A stretch of DNA of 13,286 bases from Dehalococcoidia bacterium (GTDB taxonomy: Bacteria > Chloroflexota > Dehalococcoidia > SM23-28-2): assembly GCA_022866185.1 (NCBI GenBank), contig JALHUG010000143.1, positions 1 to 13,286 of the forward strand, in the 5' to 3' direction. Below the pieces are notes generated by a model that saw nothing but the letters and a program-made list of their open reading frames with translations, had not been told where the DNA came from and searched no databases. Numbering within the stretch: position 1 is the first letter of the stretch; each line of letters begins with the position of its first letter. A program made the translations under genes and the position numbers. Positions 7,919 to 13,286 of this stretch are shown here, one piece after another.

Positions 7919-10393
7919 TCACAGCAGGCTCACGGGGTCTACGTCCACCGTCCAGCCCTGAGGGAAGGAGCGCTCCCGCAGGAGCTCGCCGGGGTCATCG
8001 CCCCGCAGGAGGATCTGCCAGCGATGGCGGCCCCGCATCTTGGGCACGAAGGAAGGAGCGGGGCCCAGGATGTCCAGGTGGGGGATGCCCCGCACGTCCT
8101 TCTCCCCGCGCAACGTCTTGGCCAGGCGAAGGGCCTGCTCCTGAGCGTAAAGCGGGTTGGTGTGGGCGAAGATCAGCCGCGCCAGCCGCCCGAAGGGGGG
8201 ATAGCCCAGGCGCCGCCGCAGGAGCGCCTCGTGCTCATAGAAGGCGGCGTAGTCGTGGCGGGCGGCCGCCTCGATCGCCCAGTGGTGGGGAGTATAGGTC
8301 TGGATGATCACCCGCCCGCCCAGGGGCCCGCGACCGGCCCGCCCAGCCACCTGCTCCAGGAGCTGAAAGGTGCGCTCGCCGCTGCGGTAGTCCGGCAGGT
8401 TCAGGCTCACGTCGGCCGAGATCACCCCCACCAGAGTCACCGAAGGCATGTCCAGCCCCTTGGCGATCATCTGGGTGCCGATGAGGATATCCGCCTCTTT
8501 GGCCAGGAAGCGCGCCAGGATGCGCTCGTGAGCGCCCCGCTGGCGGGTGACATCGCGGTCCCAGCGCAGGAGGCGAGCCTGGGGGAAGGCGCACGCAGCC
8601 TCCTGCTCCACCTTCTCGGTGCCGATGCCCATGAAGCGGATGCGAGGGCTACCGCACTGGGGGCAGCGGTCGGGCAGAAGCCGCCCGCGATGGCAGTGGT
8701 GGCAGATGAGCCGCCCCTCGCTGGCGTGATAGGTAAGGGAGACGGCACAACGAGAGCAGGTGGGGACGTAGCCGCAGTCGCGGCACTGGACAAACGAGGC
8801 GGCGCCGCGGCGGTTCAGGAAGAGGATCACCTGCTCCTCGGCGGCCAGGGCCTCGGCCAGCGCCCGAGCCAGCGAGCGGCTGAAGATGCTGCGATTGCCC
8901 GCCTTTAGCTCCTCGCTCAGGTCCACCACCTCCACCGCGGGCAGAGGCCGCACAACGCAGGATCGCCCATCCCCTAAGGCCAGCGGCTGCACCCGCTCCC
9001 TCAGCTCCAGCAGGCGATAGCTGCCGGAAATGGCTCGATAGTAGCTCTCCAGGTCGGGTGTGGCGCTTCCCAGGACCAGGATGGCCCCCGTAAGCTCCGC
9101 CAGCCTTTCGGCCACCAGGCGAGCGTGGTAGCGGGGCGCCGGGTCCTGCTGCTTGTACGTCCACTCGTGCTCCTCGTCCATGATGATCAGGCCCAGGTCG
9201 GGCTGAGGAGGGAAGATGGCGCTGCGCGGCCCGATGACCACAGCGTAGCGGCCGTCGCGGATGCCTCGCCACTGGTCGAACTGCTCGCCCGGAGAGAGGC
9301 CGCTGTGCATCACCGCCACCCGGCCGGGGAAGCGCTCGGCGAAGCGGCGCACCGTCTGCGGTGTCAAGGATATCTCCGGCACCAGAACGATGCCCCGCTT
9401 GCCCAGGGCCACCGTCTTTTCCAGCGCCTGAAGGTAGACCTCCGTCTTGCCGCTGCCGGTGACGCCGTGCAGGAGGAAGACGCCGGGTGAGCCGCCGCCG
9501 CCAGGTGCCGAACCCTCCAGCGCCTGGGCGATCTCTTCATAGGCTGTCTGCTGGGCCGCCGTCAGGACCGGCGACTCTCGCGGAGGGTATGACCTGGCCG
9601 CCAGCGGGTCGCGCTCCACCTCGATCTGCTCCAGCGCCACCAGCCCCTTGTCCACCAACCCCGCCAGGCCAGCGCTCGTGATGCCGCTACGGGCGCGCAG
9701 TTGCGCCAGCGGCATGAGCGGCCCCTCTTCGGCCAGAGCCGTCAGGGCAGCCGCCAGCCGCTGCCCCCTGGCCGACGCGCCCAGCTCCTCGCCTCGCTCT
9801 CGTGCCTCCGCGGGCTCCACAAGCAGGCGCACGTGGGGCACCATTTTGGGTTTAACTTTGGGTCGCGCCAGTTCGTAGGCTCGCTCCACAAGCCCCCGGC
9901 GCACCAGCTCCTCCACCGCCGCCGACAGGCCACGGCGCTTCAGCTCCTTGCGCAGCTCATCCAGCTCCACCTGGCGATGGCCAACCACCCACTCCAGCAC
10001 CTCCCTCTGGCGAGGCGTCAGCTCCAAGGAAGGCACATCCTCGGCTGAGACCAGCGGCCGCAGGAGGGTGAGAGGCTTGCGCCGAAAGCCCGGCGGAAGC
10101 ATGAGGGCCACGCAGTCGAACAAGGGGGCCAGGTAGTAGTCGCTGATCCAGCGGGCCAGAATGGCGTGATGAGGCAAGAGCAGCGGCCGCGAATCCATGG
10201 CGGCGATGATATCGCGCGTTTCGGGGTAGGCGGGCTCGTCCGTCACCTCCAGCACCACCCCCTGAAGGGTGCGGTTGCCGAAGGGGACGTACACCGCCTG
10301 CCCCACCGCCACCGCCAGGCCGCTGGGGAGCGAGTAGGTGAAGGTGCGGCGATGGGGCGCAGTGGAGTTGACCGCTACTTCGGCGAAGGGCAT
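7919..10393 (-). CDS. priA: Primosomal protein N' (PriA helicase)
   Basis: PriA is the DNA helicase that recognises stalled forks and reloads the replisome. From the ATG at 10393 the protein has 824 residues. It begins MPFAEVAVNS with an N-terminal fork-binding domain (RRTFTYSLP, VYVPFGNR). Next come Walker A GVTGSGKT (310-317), DEEH (406-409), and a zinc region with eight cysteines in four CxxC pairs (537, 540, 546, 549, 564, 567, 577, 580). The helicase core closes with GTQMIAKGLDMP (639-650) and GRAGR (684-688). A longer frame starts at TTG 10414 with a GGCGGTGA-like site. I prefer the ATG because it gives the family-like N-terminus and because a candidate -10 box overlaps the TTG. The first bases lie in an 86-bp repeat whose other copy is at 12014-12099. 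Confidence 0.94.
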   Translation of the reverse strand: MPFAEVAVNSTAPHRRTFTYSLPSGLAVAVGQAVYVPFGNRTLQGVVLEVTDEPAYPETRDIIAAMDSRPLLLPHHAILARWISDYYLAPLFDCVALMLPPGFRRKPLTLLRPLVSAEDVPSLELTPRQREVLEWVVGHRQVELDELRKELKRRGLSAAVEELVRRGLVERAYELARPKVKPKMVPHVRLLVEPAEARERGEELGASARGQRLAAALTALAEEGPLMPLAQLRARSGITSAGLAGLVDKGLVALEQIEVERDPLAARSYPPRESPVLTAAQQTAYEEIAQALEGSAPGGGGSPGVFLLHGVTGSGKTEVYLQALEKTVALGKRGIVLVPEISLTPQTVRRFAERFPGRVAVMHSGLSPGEQFDQWRGIRDGRYAVVIGPRSAIFPPQPDLGLIIMDEEHEWTYKQQDPAPRYHARLVAERLAELTGAILVLGSATPDLESYYRAISGSYRLLELRERVQPLALGDGRSCVVRPLPAVEVVDLSEELKAGNRSIFSRSLARALAEALAAEEQVILFLNRRGAASFVQCRDCGYVPTCSRCAVSLTYHASEGRLICHHCHRGRLLPDRCPQCGSPRIRFMGIGTEKVEQEAACAFPQARLLRWDRDVTRQRGAHERILARFLAKEADILIGTQMIAKGLDMPSVTLVGVISADVSLNLPDYRSGERTFQLLEQVAGRAGRGPLGGRVIIQTYTPHHWAIEAAARHDYAAFYEHEALLRRRLGYPPFGRLARLIFAHTNPLYAQEQALRLAKTLRGEKDVRGIPHLDILGPAPSFVPKMRGRHRWQILLRGDDPGELLRERSFPQGWTVDVDPVSLL

Positions 10394-10412
10394 AGCCAAC
10401 CGATCCCAGGCC

Positions 10413-10440
10413 AATATATCACCGCCCGATCGCAGATCAA
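10413..10440 (-). promoter_or_regulatory. Candidate priA promoter within repeat copy A
   Basis: On the - strand TTGATC (10435-10440) and TATATT (10413-10418) are 16 bases apart. Both boxes are close to the sigma-70 pattern. The predicted transcript start is near 10406, which leaves a leader of roughly a dozen bases before the preferred priA ATG. The -35 box partly overlaps the T-tract of the terminator just upstream. Confidence 0.5.
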
Positions 10441-10442
10441 AA

Positions 10443-10466
10443 CGGGGGCTGTCATCGCAGCCCCCG
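10443..10466 (-). terminator. Intrinsic terminator upstream of priA (repeat copy A)
   Basis: A 9-bp perfect GC-rich stem with a six-base loop is followed on the - strand by TTTT. It would stop transcripts coming from the SIR2-like gene before they reach priA. It is identical to the hairpin after rplS, which suggests it is a duplicate of it. Confidence 0.7.
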
Positions 10467-10468
10467 CG

Positions 10469-12013
10469 CTTCTCGGCTCAGAAGCGTGGCTCAGCAACAG
10501 CCAGTCCAGACCTGTGCCGGAACTGACCGACATTGAGCTTGCCAAGTATGTCGCTCAGCTGGAAGACACCCTGAGCGACAGCCCCGTTGAAACCATATCT
10601 GAGACCAAGCAGAATGAGAGTCTGCCCGGGTCTGGCGGAAACTGATGTGGGAGAAGGATAAGGCGTCGCTTACCCCGTTCCTGTGGTCCTTTCGGCATTC
10701 CTCGCACACATGGCAGCGGTTGCATCGGTAGGTTAGCTATGCAACACCTTCGGCTTCTTTGAACTGGCGAAACCACTCCCAAAGTTGCTCAAAACCCATC
10801 TCTCTGGGTATCGGGTTGTTATGGATGAACTTCGCTTCGAGATATTGGTTTCGATATGCTTCTCCCGTTCGGCGAGGATGGTTGGCTATCCACGAGTCGT
10901 AGAAATCTGCATGCACTTCGTAGTGGTGGGTATGAATGAATGCATCCCAGTTTTGGTTCACCTCGTCTTCGCTCTGTGTCGTTATGAACTCCGTTTGCTC
11001 CAAGGCGCGTTCGCTCTTGTCACCCCATGCAGCTCCCATTGCCTCGATCGCTTCCTGATCAGTCTTCGGTCCGCTATATCCGAATATGGTTATCATGAAA
11101 GCATTGCTAAAACCCCATTTCAACGACGTCCATTCGTTGGCGATGAACGGATTGTCCGAGTAATTCTTCTGTTTGATGGGGTAAAGAAGTTGTGCTTTCG
11201 TGTATGGGTTTCCGCAGTGGACACATCGCCTACCAGCCAGTTGGAACACCCTATCCAGTACGAACACTCTATCCTTTTCGCAGTAACCGACAGCAACATT
11301 TCCGTGTAGAAAAGCAAATTTCGGCAAGCCTAAGCCTAACCCTGCCTGTCGGTTTCTTAGATAAGCCTGCGCGAGCAATGGGTCCCAATTGAATGTCGCC
11401 AGCAAGTCTTTGTCCCGCAGAGATAAGACAAGATGATCGTATATCGTCGGCCTGTCTGGCAGCTCTAGATCTTCAAAATAGCCCTCGACCATTTCTTGGA
11501 TTCGCTCAACCTTCTCTTCTTCGCCGCGCTCGTATAGATCGCTAAAGATCTCCTCAAAGTCCTGGTCTGGGTCTATTCCCCATCTTTCGAGTAAACGTTT
11601 CAAACCGACAACCTCTGTGAGATCCCGCATCAAGGGCAGCACCCCTCCGTTCTTGTCTCCATGAGGACAGACAGCCCTACTCGCACCAGCACCAAGAACA
11701 ACGATATGGGGTCGCTCCATCTTGATCTCGGCAACCTCTTGCTCAGCTGATACTTCAAAATCTGAGATCATCTTACTCATGCGAGATATTAATGGGCCTT
11801 CCGCCAGAAGTCCAGCCTTGGGACGGACGGGTTCGTGCTAGCAGAGATGTTGTGCATTCTCCTACGCCCTGGGGTCATGCGCCAAGTGGACCGCACCATT
11901 CTACTCGCAGCCGCGAAAGTTGGCAAGAAGCCAGTTGCGGGAGATGGAAGGCGTCTAGGCCGCCACCGGCACCCTAAGGGTGAAGCGGTGTGAAGTGATT
12001 TGAGATTGGTTCC
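10469..12013. mobile_element. Inferred accessory insertion between rplS and priA
   Basis: About 1.5 kb lies between the two 86-bp repeat copies. It holds a lower-GC SIR2-like gene (10737-11780), 268 bases on its 3' side and 233 bases on its 5' side in which I find no convincing gene. Removing this segment and one repeat copy would leave rplS, one terminator, one promoter and priA in a compact order. No transposase, integrase or terminal inverted repeats are visible. Insertion is an inference from the repeats and composition; the mechanism is unknown. Confidence 0.55.
10737..11780 (-). CDS. Stand-alone SIR2-like domain protein (putative NAD-dependent enzyme)
   Basis: This 347-residue protein has the ordered signatures of the bacterial SIR2-like family. 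HIVVLGAGASRAV at 25-37 is the glycine-rich NAD-binding loop. TFNWD at 129-133 carries the asparagine that is catalytic in SIR2 NADases, and FLHG at 157-160 has the equivalent histidine. RCVHCG at 185-190 is one CxxC pair, and FGYSGPKTD at 233-241 is the late NAD-binding motif. The last 105 residues are unassigned and rich in aromatic and charged residues. Related SIR2 domains deplete NAD in phage-defence systems; that role here is inference, as no partner gene (helicase, Argonaute, sensor) is adjacent. The ATG at 11780 has no clear ribosome binding site; ATG at residue 21, right before ERPHIVVLGAG, is an alternative. GC content is visibly lower than in both neighbours, suggesting transfer. Confidence 0.85.
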   Translation of the reverse strand: MSKMISDFEVSAEQEVAEIKMERPHIVVLGAGASRAVCPHGDKNGGVLPLMRDLTEVVGLKRLLERWGIDPDQDFEEIFSDLYERGEEEKVERIQEMVEGYFEDLELPDRPTIYDHLVLSLRDKDLLATFNWDPLLAQAYLRNRQAGLGLGLPKFAFLHGNVAVGYCEKDRVFVLDRVFQLAGRRCVHCGNPYTKAQLLYPIKQKNYSDNPFIANEWTSLKWGFSNAFMITIFGYSGPKTDQEAIEAMGAAWGDKSERALEQTEFITTQSEDEVNQNWDAFIHTHHYEVHADFYDSWIANHPRRTGEAYRNQYLEAKFIHNNPIPREMGFEQLWEWFRQFKEAEGVA

Positions 12014-12024
12014 GCGAAGGGCAT
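11974..12024 (-). pseudogene. Duplicated 5' end of priA (16-codon remnant)
   Basis: Repeat copy B carries a second priA ATG at 12024. It reads MPFAE as priA does, then leaves the repeat into unrelated sequence and stops at TAG 11976-11974. If the copied promoter is active this becomes a short leader ORF in front of the SIR2-like gene. I regard it as a duplication by-product, not a functional peptide. Confidence 0.6.
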
Positions 12025-12043
12025 AGCCAACTCATCCCAGGCC

Positions 12044-12071
12044 AATATATCACCGCCCGATCGCAGATCAA
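12044..12071 (-). promoter_or_regulatory. Duplicated priA-type promoter facing the SIR2-like gene
   Basis: The boxes are identical to those in copy A: TTGATC at 12066-12071 and TATATT at 12044-12049, spacing 16. It points into the inserted segment. Transcription would begin near 12037 and cross roughly 250 bases of untranslated leader before the SIR2-like start, with no terminator seen between. Confidence 0.45.
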
Positions 12072-12073
12072 AA

Positions 12074-12097
12074 CGGGGGCTGTCATCGCAGCCCCCG
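12074..12097 (-). terminator. Intrinsic terminator after rplS
   Basis: This is the same 9-bp stem, six-base loop and TTTT tract as in copy A, placed 25 bases after the rplS stop. This is the natural end of the trmD-rplS transcript. Confidence 0.8.
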
Positions 12098-12122
12098 CGT
12101 TCTTTGCCTATCGTCGGCGAGA

Positions 12123-12524
12123 CTACTCGGCCTCTTCCTCCTCCTCCTCTTTCGCGCCGGCCTTCCGCCGCTCGGCGGACGGCCTGCCCGCCTCCTTGAT
12201 GCGAGCAGCCTTGCCCGTCAGGCCCCGCAGGTAGTACAGCTTGGCCCGACGCACCCGCCCCCGCCGTGTTACCTCCACCTTCTCCAGGCGAGGCGAATGA
12301 ACAAGGAATGTCCGCTCGACCCCCACGCCGTGGGCGATCCGCCGCACGGTGAAGTTGGTGCTACTGCCCGCCCGTCGCCCGCGAATGACCACGCCCTCGA
12401 ACACCTGCGTCCGCTCGCGTTCCCCCTCCACCACCTTGACGCTCACCCGCACGCTGTCGCCCGGGTGGAACTCCTGGATTTCGGGCCGCTCCTTCAGCTC
12501 TGCCAGCGATGTTAGATCCATCAT
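12123..12524 (-). CDS. rplS: 50S ribosomal protein L19
   Basis: L19 sits at the interface of the large and small ribosomal subunits. The 133-residue product shows the family pattern: FHPGDSVRVSVKVVEG (19-34), RTQVFEGVVIRGRRAGSSTNFTVRRIAHGVGVERTF (38-73), then SPRLEKVEVTRRGRVRRAKLYYLRGLTGKAARIKE. A lysine/arginine stretch is followed by an unusual acidic tail (KEEEEEEAE), longer than in many L19 proteins. It starts at one of two consecutive ATG codons (12524 or 12521) behind a GAGGG site. It follows trmD by 17 bases in the classic order, with a terminator right after its stop. Confidence 0.96.
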   Translation of the reverse strand: MMDLTSLAELKERPEIQEFHPGDSVRVSVKVVEGERERTQVFEGVVIRGRRAGSSTNFTVRRIAHGVGVERTFLVHSPRLEKVEVTRRGRVRRAKLYYLRGLTGKAARIKEAGRPSAERRKAGAKEEEEEEAE

Positions 12525-12541
12525 GATTACCCTCTAGTGAA

Positions 12542-13277
12542 CTACTGTCTGGGTGGATTGGTCAATAGCCACTGCTTCTCTTCCTTCGTCAAATCGGCGC
12601 GGACCAGCAGGTCGGGCCGCTGCCGGGCTGTGCGCAAAAGGCTCTGCTGGCGGCGCCAGAGGGCGATCTCGCCGTGATTGCCCGACAGAAGCACCTCCGG
12701 CACGCTCATCCCCCGGAAGTCAGCCGGTCGCGTGTACTGGGGATACTCCAGCAGGCCCTCAGCGAAGGAATCGTCGCCTGACGACAGGGGCGAGCCCAGG
12801 ACGCCCGGTATCTGGCGGACCACAGCGTCCACCACGACCATGGCCGCCAGCTCGCCCCCCCGAGAGCACGTAATCGCCGATGCTGATCTCGTCGGTGGCC
12901 AGGTGCTCGTGCACACGCGCGTCCACGCCCTCATAGTGCCCGCAAATAAGGATGAGCCTATCGTGGCGGGCCAGCTCCACCGCTACCTCCTGGTCGAAGA
13001 TTCTGCCCTGGGGGGTCAAGAGAACTATCGGCCCTCGCTCCGTCGCCTGGCCCTGGACGTCCTCCACAGCGGCAAACAGTGGCTCCGGCTTCATCACCAT
13101 GCCCTGCCCACCACCGTGGGGATAATCGTCCACCGTGCGATGCTTGTCAATAGCGTAGTCACGGATGTCGTGCAGGAAGATCTGGACGATCTCCTTCTCC
13201 ACCGCCCGCTTGACGATGCTCTCCTCGAAGGGGCCGCGGAACATGCCGGGAAAGATGGTCAAGATATCGATGCGCAT
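12542..13277 (-). CDS. trmD: tRNA (guanine-N1)-methyltransferase TrmD, with an apparent +1 frameshift
   Basis: TrmD methylates G37 next to the anticodon of several tRNAs, using S-adenosylmethionine bound in a trefoil knot; this prevents +1 frameshifting. The first frame gives MRIDILTIFPGMF, DYPHGGGQGMVMKPEP (51-66), LLTPQG (86-91), CGHYEGVDARV (112-122) and ISIGDYVLSGG (131-141). The frame then fails, and family homology resumes at once in another - strand frame: GELAAMVVVDAVVRQIPGVLG, EYPQYTRPADFRGMSVPEVLLSGNHGEIALWRR, to the stop at 12542. The break is at a run of seven G (12855-12861); six would restore one 244-residue protein of normal length. The ATG at 13277 is nine bases from the window edge, so its ribosome binding site is not visible. 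Confidence 0.9.
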
Positions 13278-13286
13278 GATGCGGGC

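Larger units (their letters stand above)
10383..10468. repeat. 86-bp direct repeat, copy A (priA side)
   Basis: This copy is 84/86 identical to 12014-12099, same orientation, offset 1631 bases, with two adjacent differences at 10401-10402. It contains the first codons of priA, a candidate promoter and a terminator hairpin. Similarity stops abruptly at both edges. Confidence 0.95.
12014..12099. repeat. 86-bp direct repeat, copy B (rplS side)
   Basis: This is the second copy of 10383-10468, with differences only at 12032-12033. It carries the terminator that serves rplS, the candidate promoter and the orphan priA start. Confidence 0.95.

Noticed and set aside
7865..8908. A 347-codon open frame on the + strand
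   Set aside because: It is antisense to the C-terminal half of priA, with no family motif and a biased composition.
11792..11977. A 61-codon + strand ORF in the insertion
   Set aside because: Its composition is unnatural (runs of P, S and R), it has no ribosome binding site, and another + strand frame over the same bases is equally open.
10469..12013. Insertion sequence
   Set aside because: No transposase or terminal inverted repeats are present, and the 86-bp flanking repeats are far too long for an IS target duplication.
1..13286. CRISPR array, tRNA or rRNA genes
   Set aside because: I saw no regularly spaced repeats, no cloverleaf-like segment that I could defend, and no rRNA signatures.

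Overview
The window is GC-rich bacterial chromosome made mostly of housekeeping genes, with two pockets of lower-GC accessory sequence. Gene content (selB, a fused SecDF, an HD-domain CCA-adding-type nucleotidyltransferase, several likely TTG starts) fits a deep-branching Gram-positive or Chloroflexota-like bacterium. That placement is an inference from style; no rRNA or other marker is present to settle it. The partial selB implies that the organism incorporates selenocysteine.

Layout. On the + strand, the 3' part of selB (runs off the left edge) is followed 12 bases later by a small cysteine-rich DUF3795-type gene. Everything else is on the - strand. Read in the direction of transcription (right to left) it is: trmD (with an apparent one-base frameshift), rplS, an intrinsic terminator, an inserted SIR2-like gene, priA, def, an HD-domain tRNA nucleotidyltransferase gene, secDF, a DUF6504-like gene, and two unrecognised genes that converge on the DUF3795 gene.

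The housekeeping genes serve translation and protein maturation: TrmD modifies tRNA, RplS is a ribosomal protein, Def deformylates nascent chains, the nucleotidyltransferase matures tRNA 3' ends, SecDF drives export and SelB inserts selenocysteine. PriA restarts replication forks. def, the nucleotidyltransferase gene, secDF and the DUF6504-like gene are tightly packed and look like one operon.

The most interesting part is 10383-12099. An 86-bp direct repeat (84/86 identical) flanks about 1.5 kb that carries a lone SIR2-like NAD-binding gene of clearly lower GC. Each repeat copy holds a terminator hairpin, a good candidate promoter and the first codons of priA. The insertion therefore left rplS with its terminator and priA with its promoter and start, and placed a second promoter copy upstream of the cargo gene. 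A similar pattern on a smaller scale occurs at the left: a 23-bp exact repeat of the 3' end of the DUF6504-like gene lies on the far side of the two unrecognised genes. Both accessory blocks are thus bracketed by direct repeats of a neighbouring core gene, and no transposase or integrase is visible.
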